64,000 nt of DNA from the NCBI GenBank assembly GCA_023362775.1, contig JALMGJ010000006.1, forward strand, positions 59,859,501-59,923,500, given 5' to 3'. This DNA is from Charina bottae. Its lineage: Eukaryota > Chordata > Lepidosauria > Squamata > Charinaidae. Positions 11,215-24,358 of the stretch are shown in pieces. The notes beneath the pieces were generated by a model that saw nothing but the letters and a program-made list of their open reading frames with translations, did no database searches and was not told the DNA's origin. Numbering within the stretch: position 1 is the stretch's first letter; every line of letters starts with the position of its first letter. A program made the position numbers and the translations under genes.

Positions 11215-11470
11215 ATTCATTCATTATTAGATTTGTATCTCGCCTTTATTTTGTACAACTCAAGGTGATGTACATAATGGTATTGCCTCCTATTTTCCCA
11301 CAACAATCCTGTGAGGTGAGTTGGGCTAAGAGTGTGACTGGCCCAAAGTTACCCAGCCAGCTTTCATGCCTAAAAAAGAACTAGAACTCACAGCCTCATT
11401 AAAGATGATTGACCATAATCTACCATTATGGTCCAATGCAGGTTGGTAGATAAATGCAACTAGCTTCGGC
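11215..11470 (-). mobile_element. tRNA-derived SINE, diverged
   Basis: On the minus strand it reads GTGAGTTCTAGTTC (a degenerate B box), then GCTGGCTGGGTAACTTTGGG, CCAACTCACCTCACAGG, and ends with CACCTTGAGTTGTACAAAATAAAGGCG. This is the layout of a common squamate SINE whose tail also appears near 35165-35225. Confidence 0.65.
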
Positions 11471-12225
11471 ACCTAAGGGATGATATGAATCTGGGTCCCC
11501 TCACTCATAGGCCAGCTGGCTTTCAGGTACATAGACAGACTGATAGATGTCGTTTTTAATTCAAAGCCATCTTCCTTTTGGTTGGTAAATAAGCAAAACT
11601 GGCTTGCAAATTGTGATTACAGTGAGAATCACATGGAACAGAACCCATTCTATGAACTGGATATCCCTATAAGCAGAAATAAGGAGAAAAATAATCCTTA
11701 CTACCCACCCAGTAATACTTACACCCCCAATAGTTTGCTTTGGATGGCAAAGGATTCTCCAGAAAATATGAGAAAATCTCTGCCCTGCCTTCTTTATCCA
11801 TTGCGAACTCTTCACCCAATGGAGAGTTCCACATTTTAAAATATGGTCATTTTAAAGCTCTAGAGTATGAGTTCTAATGGGACAGTTGACAAATTCTAAG
11901 TATTAAGGCTAATACTTGGCTTTCATGTATAATAAATTATAGTAAAGAAAATATTTTTGTTTAATGAAAATATTGAAGATTATTGTAAATTAAGTAAATG
12001 AAAATAGGTACCATATTTCACTTGTCAGCCGGATTTAATGAATACCAATGTTGTGTGCATTACCCTACAATCAGAAACCACTCCCTTCTGCAATACTTTG
12101 GAAAGCTCATCTTTGGTCATTTCTCTTCATGGATTTTTGTCTCTGATTTTCACCTTTAGCTAAATTGTTGTGGGCATTATTGGTGCTTTGGCATCAATTT
12201 TTTTTCCTTCAACAAAATAATATAT
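11471..12225. other. Intronic sequence, nothing recognised
   Basis: No exon or repeat recognised. A repeated tRNA-like or LINE motif was not seen. Confidence 0.4.
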
Positions 12226-12631
12226 TGAATATTTTTATTACGGTCACTGGCCAGAATTGCAAACAAAAACATATTAAAAATAAAAATAAAGTAAAAACAA
12301 AATAAGATAAGATAAAATATTACAATTGGTGGTGGATTCGGCAGTTGCTAATCAAAGTCTGGCTAATTTTACAGGCAGTATAACAAATTTTAACTACGTT
12401 CAACGAGACGGAATCATTCTGATCTGATAACAACAACTATACATTAAAAAGATCAGAATTTCCTGGGTGTCATACCAGGTAAGTAGCTATAAGGTGGGTC
12501 CTTGAGTCCTTATAACGGGTACAGTATAGCAGGACATGAGCTGTAGTTTCCACAGCGCCTTGTCCACAGGGGCAAAATCTCAGCTCATATGGGACTTTTT
12601 TGTATTGGGCCTCCACAACTGCTGTGGAGAA
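12226..12631 (-). mobile_element. 3' fragment of Vingi-like LINE
   Basis: The minus strand decodes to the C-terminal zinc-binding segment FCPCGQGAVETTAHVLLYC, followed by ICYTACK. It is the same segment as in the LINE at 2954-7234. The AT-rich tail is at 12226-12310. It is 5'-truncated where the microsatellite begins. Confidence 0.7.
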
Positions 12632-12776
<145 letters not shown>

Positions 12777-13858
12777 CGAACTCGGCATCAAAAAGAGTTA
12801 TCAAGCTCCAGGTTCAAGGCAGGAAAACAGTATGAATCTTCCAATACATGTTTAAGTAGACTAGTACAATGGAACTCTCTAGTTCACCAGCTAAATCCAT
12901 TTCAGTAAACTAAAATGCTGGAAAGTTCTAACTCAATATTCTGTCCAAAAATCTAAATTTATGCTCAAGATCAGTATGAAGCTGCCACTGACTGTTTTTC
13001 CAAAGGGGTGATGTTAATTGATGTTTTAAAAATCAATTCATTTCTCTGAAATAAGACAAGTTTCTTAGATACTGTGTTTCTTAGCAGGCTCATAAGAAGT
13101 TCAAAATTCATTCTGAATTTCTTTGCTTTATAAGGCAAACAAAAGAATACTTAAACTGCCTCCTCTGGTTTGATAAATATCTTGTGCTGAAAGGCTGCCT
13201 GCAAAATATGAAGGATTAAAAAAAAAATGCTATCAGGAGACAGAGTAGCTCTTGGCATTGTTAAAATTCAAGACCCAGGAGGGAGAAAGCCCTTCAGATA
13301 ATGTATGCTCAAGCAGCTGCCATACTGACCTGATGAGAAATTTAAAGCTTGTAGCCATTTTAAGGAGTTTTTTTTCAAGCAAGGTTTACTGGGTCTCGCT
13401 TCTGCTTGCACAGCTTATATTTAGTAAGGAAGTAGAAAATTGGCAATGGTAACTATTCTTTTATTCACCTTAAGCATGCCTTCAGGGATAGAAATGACCA
13501 TTCTGAAAGGGCTTAACATTCAATTATTTCATCCTCTGCTTACGCATTCCACCTAGTCTGAGGGCATTCATGAAATGCCAGATACAGCACTTAGCTGAAG
13601 TGACTGCTTCAAGACTACAGGGACTAACGTTTCAATAAAAAGAGAACATTGTTGAGGCTTGTTCTGAAAGAAAGGCAATGACTTTCAAAGAAATACCTTT
13701 CCAACATGTACATATCGAAGAAAAAATATTCTGCATATTACTTTCCAACTCAACATTTACAATCATCAAAAAAACAGCCAAATGTGCTACATCTTACTAC
13801 ATTAATTGTTGCTTTCCATTAACAAAACTCCAGTATTTTAAACACATTAATACGCAAA
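12777..13858. other. Intronic sequence, nothing recognised
   Basis: No exon or repeat recognised. Confidence 0.45.
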
Positions 13859-13860
13859 TA

Positions 13861-14883
13861 CAGGTAGTCCTTGAGTTACGATGGCAATAGGGAGAATTTC
13901 TGTCGCTAAGCAATGCAGTCATAAAGCTCAATGTCACGTGACTGCATCGCTTAGCGACAGCAATCCCGGCACTCCCCATTGCCATTGTTAACTGACTCCC
14001 ACTGGTCATTAGCCAAGGACCCACCCCAATCCAAGACATTCCTGGCTTGGTCCCTCCCAGCCCTTGGTTCTTCCAAGGTAAAGGAATGCCTCCCCTTCAA
14101 CTCCCCCAATTGCCTATTTCCCCCCCCCCCCATATCTAATCCTTTGGCCACCCTGCATCTGCCTTGCAGAGTGGCAAGCAGCCCCAGAACCATGCACCTC
14201 TGGGGCTGCTTGCCACACTGCGCCACAGGAGCTTCTTGGCGCTCCACAGCTCTCGGGCTACAAGAAGTCCCTGAACCGCAGCACAGTGAGAAGCTGCAGC
14301 TGGCCCAGCCTGGCGCAGAGACATGGGGCGAAGCCGCAGCCGTCCATAGAAGCTCCAGCCGCCCCGCCCCAGCCTAGCAGTGCAGTGCAACGCCCCAGCC
14401 ACCCCAGCCCAGGTGTGCAAAGCCCCAGCCCCAGCCGCCCTCACCACCCTGCACTCTGAGGCCCTTCAGCCCTGCATTCCGCCACCCCCAGCTGACCTTT
14501 GCCATTTTTTTGTTCCCGCTGCTGCTGAGGCATGCCCGGCCTGGCCGTTCATGAGGCAACCACGTGCGGCCTTCTTCCCCAGGTCTTGCAAGGAAACCGC
14601 TATGCGTGACCTCAGGAAGAAAGCCTTGTGCAGGTAGCAACTGCCTCACAAAGAGCCAGGGCAGGTATGCTTGGTCAGCAGCGGGAGCATGACAAAGGTC
14701 AGCTGGGGTGGCAGAGCGCACGGTGGCAAGGGCCTCAGAGTGCAGGGGGCTGAAAGGGCAGAGGTGGGGTAGAGATAGGTGGGTGAGGTGAGTTGAAGCA
14801 CCCCTGTGGTCCTAAGTGTAGGCGTGCTGCCAAGTGCACAAATTTTGATCGTGTGACTGCAGGGGTGCTGCGATGGCCATAAC
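13861..14883. mobile_element. CAGGTAGTCC-family MITE with GC-rich fold-back interior
   Basis: It starts with CAGGTAGTCCTTGAGTTACG after TA, the end shared with 35253 and 61247. The far part (14805-14883) still shows family sequence (AAATTTTGATCGTGTGACTG), but the right terminus is lost. A 22-bp perfect-looking hairpin lies at 13900-13921 and 13939-13960 (CTGTCGCTAAGC...). The centre (14000-14800) is unusually GC-rich. TA targets suggest a Tc1/mariner-type MITE. Confidence 0.65.
14447..14755. repeat. Long imperfect inverted repeat (about 110-bp arms)
   Basis: Bases 14447-14560 (CACCCTGCACTCTGAGGCCC...) reappear inverted at 14640-14755 (...GGGCCTCAGAGTGCAGG), separated by about 80 bases. It lies inside the MITE at 13861. 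Confidence 0.8.
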
Positions 14884-15960
14884 AAAATCCCATCAAGAGG
14901 CATTGCCCAGAATTTCGTTGCAGCTGTTCTATGTCCAGATCCTTTTCTTGATTTGTCTTTTGCATTCCCATTTTGGTAATCTCAATTTTGTTGTCTTCCA
15001 TGCCTTCCAATTCTATGTTTGTGTCATGTAAGATTTGTTTTTTAATTTTTTCTCATCGTCTTCTAAAAGTTTAATCATTGAAATCTGTATCATTTCTGAG
15101 ATATTAGTAATAGTTATTAATATTATTAATTAGTTATTAATATCTCAGTCCATTTTTCAAAGGATTCTTTGACACAAGTATAAGTTATAGTCAGCTTAGC
15201 CATTTTCTTTTCTGCCTGGTTTTTAGTTCCTTCTAGTCTCCATTTGCAGCCTTCATCAAGCCTCGGATCCTAATATGAGTTTAGTTCCATTTCAGTCGTT
15301 TCCCACGGCTATATTATTTAATTATATACTTGTTTTTCAAATCTTACAGCAAAAATAACCAATATTCCAAATCTCTTTGGTCTCCCAGTCTGTTTAAAAC
15401 TTTCTTAAATCAAAATCTTTTTTTTTGCTTTTTGCCAATTATATATTATTTTAAACTCTTAAGTCTCTGTTTAAAATTCCTTAAATCGAAAGAAGGTAAA
15501 ACTCACCAGGTGTCATATTAAGCTTGCCGTTTTGAAGGTCTCTAATATCCATAAAGTGGTTAAATTAAATATTTCCAAATATGATTAGAAAGTGAGTTCA
15601 GCTGGCTTAGTGTCCTTATTAAAGGCTCCGCCACTGCTGAGAGCAAAGATCTCGTCTCCCTTGGCTCCTGGTGCTCAAACCCACAGGAGACCACTGTTTT
15701 ACGGTTCCCTCATGAGGAGCTGCCATTCAGAGCATTCTTGTGTGATCTCCCGTTCTCCGGAGAGATTCCAAAGGACTGGTCTACTCGCCAGTCCTTCATT
15801 CTTCACAGCGTTTGTCGTCTCCACTGTTCGGAGACATCTTCAGTCAACCATGACTCACCCGGAAGTCCACTGTCCACGGTATTCTCAGGAGTCTTCGCCA
15901 ACATCAAAGTTCAAAAGTGTCAATACATTTCCTATCCTGCTTCTTTAAATTCCAACTTTT
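14884..15960 (-). mobile_element. L1 5' end: 5' UTR and start of ORF1
   Basis: On the minus strand an ATG at 15203 opens MAKLTITYTCVKESFEKW. Further on, in another frame, comes a coiled-coil-like DNKIEITKM...KDLDIEQLQ, as in L1 ORF1p. Upstream sequence to about 15960 is more CpG-rich and would be the 5' UTR. Frameshifts are present. The 3' part is missing, which TPRT alone does not explain. The edge coincides with the MITE at 13861-14883. Confidence 0.6.
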
Positions 15961-18900
15961 GCTTCCAGTGTGTCACAGGGAACAGCATGGCTTGCATGAT
16001 TCTGATATTTGTAGGTATATCTGTGCATCATAGGGACACATTTACCATGCAAACTTATTTATGGTTTTCTGAAAACACATTCTACTGGGAACTGCAGCCT
16101 TTGTAGACCTAACTCATGTGTAGGATTTAACTCAATTGATTTTTTTGGCCAAGTATGTATGATCATCATTAGATGAAAAAACAGAGAAGTGTTCTTGGTC
16201 GGGAAACAGCTATTATATGAGAACTGATTGATTTAATAACACTTTCTTAAGAACAGTTTGGGGTTACTTCTTCACATAGTTTTGACCTTGGATACCCAAT
16301 TGTTTTAATAGCTACCCCTGTTTCTGGAGGGAGGGGAGAGAAGATCCAGCCATTGTGAGACATTTTCTGATTATTTGATTGGATTCCTGCAGTAAATCTA
16401 CATATGGCTCCATTTGAAAAGTGTCCAAAAGCTTTATCTAATTCAAAAAGTATTTTTCTTAAGGACTGATTAATACTTTTAAATCATGATATGGCGTTAA
16501 GACCTAAACAACTACATTTTCACACATGAATCACCTTTGTCCCTTTTTAAGATGATCTTTTGGTTTTAGAAGCCAGATTTTGTTGTTATCTAGGATAATT
16601 TAGCTTTACATTCTGATTTCACACAATTAAATGCTATTATGTTCTAACCACTGTTGCTCAACCATTTTATCATTGACTCATTTCTGCTTTTCTTTGTATG
16701 TTTTGGGGTTTTTTTGTTTTTGTTATTACTACACATGCAACTATCTCTTGGCAGCCATTTTGTGAAGGAACTCACAACTTGCTTTCAATATTCTAATTGT
16801 GCTCACAAAGCTAAAGAAGAGTTCTGTATCCTCATGTAAACATTTTTATATAAAATGTAATGTTATATGCAATTAAATGACTTACACCATTATTGAGACA
16901 TGCTAATTCTTTGGATTTAATTCAGAGTTTTCATGAGTGGCACTTTGTTCATAGAATATTCTTATTGGAAAAAAGGAATGAGTCACCTTTTGTCAATTTT
17001 TTCTTCTTACTCTGTTCTCCTAAAAAGCTGCTTTAAGTGGCTATGGGCTCTCTAGAAAAATGTTAGAGTACTGTAGGCAAAATAGTGAACATTGCCTACA
17101 TCACATCTTCAAGGAGTCTATTCTGTATCTTACTGAACAGAAGCAGTCTTTGTGGGGGGAACATCCTGGATCTAATCAATTTTTTTTAAAAAAATCAATT
17201 AATGAGGCATTTTTTAAAAAACCGATTTTGAATACAATCCTGTCATGAAAACAAAAGCAAAAACAGATAGCAAAGAAAAAACATTTTCTTCAATATAACA
17301 GAGAACACTTTTTTAAACAAATACTACATGTTGAGATTTAAAAAAACATGCAAACCTAAATTAAAAAAAGGTCTTCAAAATTAAGGTTTTCACTGAAATG
17401 GTCATTCATAACACAATTTTTTTAAATTAAAGAAATTATCAATTAAAAACAAACATAACAACACGGTCTTCAAAATTAATGTTTTCATTGAAACAGTCTC
17501 TCATAACACAATTTTTAATTAAAGAAATTATCAAATAAAAGACCAACATAGAATGCCTCATAATTTAATATTTAATGCCACTAATATAATTTCCTTTCCT
17601 ACTGCATCCATCAGCGATACAAACTATGCACATACTGTTACAATAACCACAGAGAAAATATTAAGTCATAGACCGCTGACCTGGACAATTACTGTAAGCT
17701 TCTCTTTCTTCTTTATCAATGACTTCTATACCTGGGCCTTTCATATTAGTTCTTTAAGGACCACCACTTTCAGACTTTACATTTTTCACATACTATTTCT
17801 TAAGCACTATTATTTAGATCTGGGGAAGTGTTAAACAAGAAAAAAGTCACCTCCTCCCATATCAGCCAGAGGATTCGTCATTCAGATTCTGAAGATGCCC
17901 TCTGCATCTTTATAGATGAGATGTAGGAATAATTTCAACTTCTCCATTTATCACTTTTCATATACAATATCTCCTATTTTTTCTCACGTACCTCAGTGCT
18001 AAATTCAGAAATCAATCCTTGTCCTTAACTCAATCTGTGTTAAGATGTTTGCCTGGAAAGCAATTTATTAGCAGTAGATATACAACTCAATATTGGTATC
18101 AGCCCACAGCTAAAAGTTCGCAGATCTATATAACTGAGCCCATTAAACAATCCTCCTGGGTAACATATAATGAGAAGTGATTCTCATAATTCTGTAGGCA
18201 GTATGGGAAGAACCATTACAACAATATTTTAATTGATTTATTTAAATAATTATATCGTGAAGATCTGCTCACTCTTTTTCTAAAATCCAGTCTGTTTTGA
18301 AAAAAACAGTGGGCATACCATGAACATAATGAATAAAATCATAAGCCTCTTCATACACTGGCAAAGCTCTGGAGCCTTTCTTCCATATAAAATCTCTACA
18401 GTGTATTTTTTTAAATGAAGTTGCTTTTGAAAAATTAAAACATGACTTTTGATGCAAGAGCCATGTGCTGACTACATCAGCATTCTATAGAACCACTGGA
18501 GAGTAAAGCATTGTGCAATACAGCATTTTTGTTTTTGTTTTTAAGAACAGGATTCAATTTACTCCACAAATCCATCATTGTAATGTTACCTGAAGGGAAT
18601 ATCCCCATATGTGTTTATCCAGTTCTTGCCATATTTTTGTTTATTGTTTTCTTATATTGAATTCAATATTAAAGCTATAAAAATGTGGGCTTTTTTAAAA
18701 AAAAAAAGTAAGCAAAATTCTATGTATGTATAATACTGATTTTTAAGACAGTTTTTTTTAAAAAAAGAAAAAGAAAAAAATTGTTAAACCCAGTTGAATA
18801 ATGTATTTTACTGATGAAACGTATAGCGGTGAATTTTCTATCACTAGAGCTTTGCCTCTTGATCAGGGATTCCACAACTTTAAGGGGAAAAAAACCTACC

Positions 18901-19150
18901 AAGTTTTGCAGCCTGAAAAATTTTGAAAACCTCTCTTATACTGTACACTGCATTTATTGGATTCTTGTGTTCAATTCTAAAATTATCATTTTATCTGTCA
19001 TTGTCTTTGCTCACATAACAAAATGTAAGTTTACATTACAGAACAGAGTGTTTCAGTTCTAAGAGGTAAAAGGTTAAATGACTGCTTTTACGGACTAGAG
19101 AGCTGAACACTGGGATTTATATGAAAAAGAAGAAAATAAAGTATATAGTG
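15961..19150. other. Intronic sequence, nothing recognised apart from a small duplication
   Basis: AT-rich sequence without recognisable exons or dispersed repeats. It holds the local duplication at 17370-17551. Confidence 0.45.
17370..17551. repeat. Diverged tandem duplication of about 90 bp
   Basis: GGTCTTCAAAATTAAGG at 17370 and GGTCTTCAAAATTAATG at 17465 begin two similar units. They share TCATAACACAATTTTT and TTAAAGAAATTATCAA. Small differences and an indel separate them. Confidence 0.8.
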
Positions 19151-19154
19151 CAGC

Positions 19155-21790
19155 TTGGAAATATTAGCTCTACTAACCAGGCCCTGCAGAGGATTGTGGT
19201 GGCCACTGCAGCCACAAGGCACCTGGGAAAGAACAGTAGGATATCAGACTTGTAAAGTCCGTGCTGGTGAGGTTTGGCTAACCAGATATCAACCCCTGTG
19301 GAGTCCTGGAGTAATCCAGATTGCTTGGATTACTTGGCTTGGCCTCAAGGTGTTGATGGTTAGTGCCAGATCTCTTTGCAGTAAAACCGCTTTCATCCAC
19401 AACCTGGTATGTATCACCAAAATTTGGCTGGGCAAAGGGGATACTGTCACTTGTCTGAAATTTGCCCAGCTGGGTTTTGGGTCTTTCAGCAACCGCAGTG
19501 CCAAGGCTGGGGAGGAGGGGTGGTTTTCATTGTGAGAGACACCTTACCTATGATCAGGGGTGGCTTTGATTGTTGAAGGATATTCTACCTGCAATTCAGA
19601 ACTTTGCTCAGAGAAACCAAAAATGATTTGACTGTAAGACCACTTTGGGATTTTGCTGGTGTATTGATCATATTGCTGCCCGGCAGGATCCCTCTCTGGG
19701 CTGATGGTGGAAAACTGTACCTTCTAGTGTTTGGGGGATTTTAACTGGCATGACCTAGGAGCTTGACTCAGGTAATTTCTGGCCTAACACACATAGGCAA
19801 TCATATTTTGGACCTTGCAGTTGTTACTGAGCAGATGGTACGTGACCTGGAAATTGGGAAGGAATTTCTATCATCTCAATGCCATAATCAGATCACATCC
19901 TGATCCAGCTGTGATTTGTAGCTACTCATGACCTCCTTGGGGCAGGGGGACCTATTTGGATGGCTGATTCACCAAATATTAACTCCTCATGGTCAGAATC
20001 TTTATTGGCGATTAGGGCACCATTTTGCTATGTTATTTGACACTCCTTTTGGTGTATGAACTTGGAAGAAGTGGATATCTAGGCTCTCTACTGCCACCTG
20101 CAGCTTTGATACCTGCCCATCCTGTCTTCTACATGGGGTGCATAGAGGTGTGACTGCTGGGATCCAAGAGACTGCTTCACTAGGGGAAGGGGAGTTGCCC
20201 AAAGTCTTGCAGGAGGCTGTCCCTGGATCAGGATCTTAGATACCTAGCGGCCAGTCTCTAGCCTTTTCTTTTGGGGGAAGGTTGTTGTACTGATGATGGC
20301 AGCTATGCAGCCTCCTAGAAGAAGTGGATTATATTCCCTTTTTTTAGCCAGGATATGTGACTTAGACAGCATTGGCTCCGTCTTGGATGGCAAATATAAA
20401 AAAATTCCATTGGATAAAAGGCTCTGTCCTTGTAATTCTGGAGAGATAGAAACTACTGGACATGTCCTTCTACGATGTTCATTCTACAGAGATATTCGAA
20501 TAAAATTTATTTCCTCGATGATTATGAGGTATCCGGGCCGTTCTGAAACCGAATATCTTCAGATTTTGCTCAAAGATGAGTGGATTACAGTCACAGCGTA
20601 GGTAGCAAGATTCTGCGCAGCAGCACTAAAGAGCCGACGTAACTTAGTGAAAAACTTACCGTAAATATTTTACTTTCTTTTATAACTATTCATTTAAAAA
20701 TTTGATATTAACACTTAATTTTAATAGTTAATAATTAATAACCATAGGATGCCACAAGATATGGAACTCAACATAATGTAAAATAGGCTGTATTCTTGAT
20801 TTTATATACAAATGTTAAGTATCTTGCTAAACTAATTTTAGATATGGATTTTACTTCTTTCATTATAGCTGAGAACTTTTATTGGATACATATGGCGTAC
20901 TTTTATTTGTACTGGTCTATGACTGTAATAAATAAATTGACAGCATTGGCTACCCTCCTGGATGATTTATGTCACAACCTGGTATCTTATTGAAGTGTCT
21001 GGAGGGTTTAGGGATTAGAGGGACTGTTTCACAGTGGTTCTACTTCTTGCTCAACAGGAAAGTTCAGTCTCCAGTACTGGAAAAACAGAGATGATCTCAG
21101 TGGGCCTTGACTTATGGACCGATGCAGGGTTCAGTCTCCTCACTCCTGCTATTTAACATCTATATGACACCACCAGGAAAGATCATCCAATATACAGTTC
21201 TATATCATCACCCCAAGTTCTAGGGGGTTGCTACTGATATCATATCCCAATGCTTGGAGGTTCTAAGGATCTAGATAGAACAGGCTTAAGTTGAACTGGA
21301 GTTGGTGTTTTTTCATTGCAGTTCTCCAGAGACCTCCACGTTATTTCTGGACATGCTTGTAGTGTATGTGAAGATTTGTGACTTGGGAGGCCTTCTGGAC
21401 TCACAGCTCCTGCTTGAGCAGGAGGTGGAAGCCTAGCTAGAAAAGGCTTTTCCCCAGATTTGACTAGAGTACCAAATGCAGCTTTGGAGAAAGAGGACTT
21501 GGCTACCTTAATTTATACCTTCATTACCACTCAGATTATGCAGTGTGCTCTACAAGACTATTCAGAAATATCTTGGGTATCTGCAGGATCACCTGTTCCA
21601 ACATAAATGAGCCCAACCTACTGTGGTCCCACACTTCTGAGAGGTGAAGGAAGCTGAAAGCACATGACATGGTTTTTCAATGGCAGCACTAGTGTTTTGG
21701 ATAATCTCCCTAGAGAGATCAGACTAACCCCTTCCCTGATGACTTTTAGAAGATATTAAAAACTGAGCTTTCAGAGATTATTGTAGTTGA
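19155..21790 (+). mobile_element. Decayed CR1/L2-like LINE
   Basis: Broken plus-strand frames recall a CR1/L2 ORF2. There are endonuclease pieces near 19370-19530 (SARSLCSKTAFIH...TKIWLGKGD) and near 19730-19760 (GDFNWHDLGA). RT pieces near 21110-21220 read GSVLSPLLFNIYM and, after a shift, DDTQLYHH. Later, near 21380, comes DLGGLLDSQLLLEQEV. Many stops and shifts mark it as old. A different LINE 3' end (20288-20960) sits in the middle. Confidence 0.6.
20288..20960 (+). mobile_element. 3' fragment of Vingi-like LINE inside the CR1/L2 copy
   Basis: The plus strand decodes to KRLCPCNSGEIETTGHVLLRC, then YRDIRIKF and VARFCAAAL. It is the C-terminal zinc-binding end of the LINE family seen at 2954-7234. 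An AT-rich tail follows to about 20945, ending in AATAAATAAATTG. Confidence 0.7.
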
Positions 21791-23505
21791 GTTCATGATT
21801 ACAACACCTTTTATTCTTTCATTTTTGCCTTTTTGACCTCGTGATTGTTGTGGATGATTTATTGGATTATGATTTTACAGTTAATTTTTTATGCTGAATT
21901 GCACTTTGGATATTTTATTTTTTATATCTTGGAAGATTCTGAGAGATTTTAAATTGTGGCAGAATATGTGATACACAGATAAAAAAAAATCAATGCAACA
22001 CAATGCCTTTCTTGCTACATATAGAGAAAGCAATCTGGCCTCAACCATCTTACTGGATTGTCTACCTGACTTTGTAGTCTGATTACTTTTATAATTTTTT
22101 AAAATCAAAACTGACTTGGAAATAATAAAATACCAGTCAGATCTGTCTAGCAGATATATTTTGCCTTGATGGCTTTCAGGGTAGAAATTAATGTATGAAT
22201 TTACAAAACTGTACATTACTGTTTTATATCAATATTGAAATTATTGTTGGTACAACCATAAAACTATTAAACAAGTTGACAATGCAATGCAGTGAAATGA
22301 AATTGCTGCAATTAAAATGAAAACTAACAATATTTGGCATGCCTCACAGCAATAAACAACTCAAGCTAATTTTGGATGGTGTTGCATCAAAATTATAGTG
22401 CTGAATTCTGTTGAATATTATCCAACAAGGTATGGCCCATTACTATATAAACTCCAAATGCAATGAAATGTAGCAAACCTAGAAGCAGATAACTTCATGT
22501 TTTCATTCATTGCACATATATGTACTCCAAAGCAAAGATGTTGCTGCTTACCATTCCCCAAAACAAATGGCTTGTCCCATTTTCAGTCATTTTTTAGCCA
22601 GTACTGCAGGTCTGTCTTTCAAAACTAGTTTGGAACACCCATAGCCCAACTATCTGACTTATTATATGTCCTGATTCGCTCTACACTGAGAATTTTTTAT
22701 ATGCCAAGCTTCATAACCAAGTAATCAAGTAATCACAGTTCATTTTAAACTATGTTTGTACCTCTTTGTCTTGACAAATAACAACCAATCTGACATCCAG
22801 TTAAGTAAACAAATGAGACCTGAGCAAAGACACACCCGATATATTGTAAATTAGTGGATTTTCTTGAGAATTTGCTCTTTTTTTGTTATTATGTTTTTGT
22901 AAATGTTAATACATTATATTGTTTCAATACAATATATTTATACAGAATTAATTGAAGATTATTGACACTCTATTGTTTAAACAACTTAGACTACTGGAAA
23001 TAAAGAAAGGAAAAAGAAGTATTCTATCAATATTAATTACAATTTAGGATGTCAATATTACAAACATAAGATTATTTGACTTTTTCATCCAGAACTGAAT
23101 ACAACATTACAAAACAAAAAACCGCTGCAAATTGCATCAAAGTATTTGTTGTACAATAAAGGTTTCGGTCTTGAGCGGATTATTTAGCATTAAGGTCTCC
23201 ATAGTATTACTTTTTTTTTTACATATTAATAAAAGTAATGTTATGTGTTAAGTGCCAATAAATTTAGCACTTAAAAGCAAGTGCCAAATAAGTTAGAGTT
23301 TGGTTTCCCAGAGGTAATTCTAAAAGTTGAAAACCAATAAATCTGTAGATCACCAGGTTGGAGAAAGTGGCTGAAACAGATGCTACTTCATCCGTTTCCC
23401 CTTTTTTATTTCTTCTTGGTTTACCCATGATAGTATGATATAGTCCCCTTCCCATTCTTCCTCTAGATGAAGAAGTCCTGTCTTTTATATAAATGCATTT
23501 TAATG
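21791..23505. other. Intronic sequence, little recognised
   Basis: AT-rich. Around 23280-23400 a weak match to the CTCCAACCTGGTG...CAGAT type squamate repeat is possible but too diverged to call. Confidence 0.4.
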
Positions 23506-23513
23506 TTCTAGAT

Positions 23514-24020
23514 CAGGGCTTTCCAAACTTTTACCGTTGGCGACACACCAAGGGCTGGCCCACAAAACCCTGGAAGCCCCGGGGCCAGTGCCGGGCAAAA
23601 ACCAGAAGTGCCGGCGGTGGTGCTTCTGGGTTGCCGCCACGGCGGCAGCGGCTGCCCCTTTCAAAGGGCAGGCTCCGGGGACCCCGAAAATGCCCTCGGT
23701 TCCGGCAGGGAGGCAAAAAGCCTCCCCGCGCCCGCACGGACATGCTGCCGAGCTTTCCGCCGCTCAGCTGATGCGCGGGGAGGATTTCCAGCCCAGCCCC
23801 CATCAGCTGTGCTGGCGGCGTGGGCGGGGAGGCTTTTTGCCTCCCTGCCGGAACCGAGGGCATTTTCGGGGTCACCGGAGCCTGCCCTTTCGAAGGGGCA
23901 GCCCCTGCCGCCGCGCGGCAACCCGGAAGCACCGCCGGCGCTTCCGGGTTGTCACACAACACACTTGGGGGCCCCAGGTGACACAGTATTGTGTCGTGAC
24001 ACACAGTTTGTTAAGCCCTG
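23514..24020. mobile_element. Non-autonomous hAT MITE with long GC-rich palindrome
   Basis: Ends are CAGGGCTTTCCAAAC and GTTTGTTAAGCCCTG, with the 8-bp duplication TTCTAGAT (23506-23513 and 24021-24028). The interior is a near-palindrome (for example GGCAGGGAGGCAAAAAGCC near 23704 and its complement near 23830). It is related to the MITEs at 2337 and 2690. Confidence 0.85.
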
Positions 24021-24028
24021 TTCTAGAT

Positions 24029-24350
24029 ATATATATGTGCAATAAATAAATTTTAGCATAAACAGGGAATCCTTATTAGAGTGTGAATTCACACCTCTCC
24101 TAAACACTATTGCCTATTGAATATAGTTGATTCCTGTGTACCTTTGAAATGTTTAAGAGATGGGACCAACACAGTTATTAGGGTAACAGCCAGAGCACAA
24201 ATGTAGGAAACCCTGGATGTGAATATGACAGAATACAAGCTAAACCCTAGTCTATGTGGTAATTGAGGCAAAAAAGGAGTATTAGCTTAACATTTACCTG
24301 CTTCGCAAGTTTTATATTCATTTATCTTCAGTAATCCCATGTAAATTAAC
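24029..24350. other. Intronic sequence, nothing recognised
   Basis: Short stretch between two hAT MITEs, without features. Confidence 0.4.
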
Positions 24351-24358
24351 CTCTAGGG

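Noticed and set aside
23264..23455. 63-codon minus-strand frame (starts MGRGLYHTIMGKPRRNKK)
   Set aside because: Part of it overlaps sequence resembling a diverged squamate repeat; no splice sites or homologue recognised.
23531..24049. Several Pro/Arg/Gly-rich frames up to 170 codons
   Set aside because: They lie wholly inside the GC-rich palindrome of a hAT MITE, on both strands.
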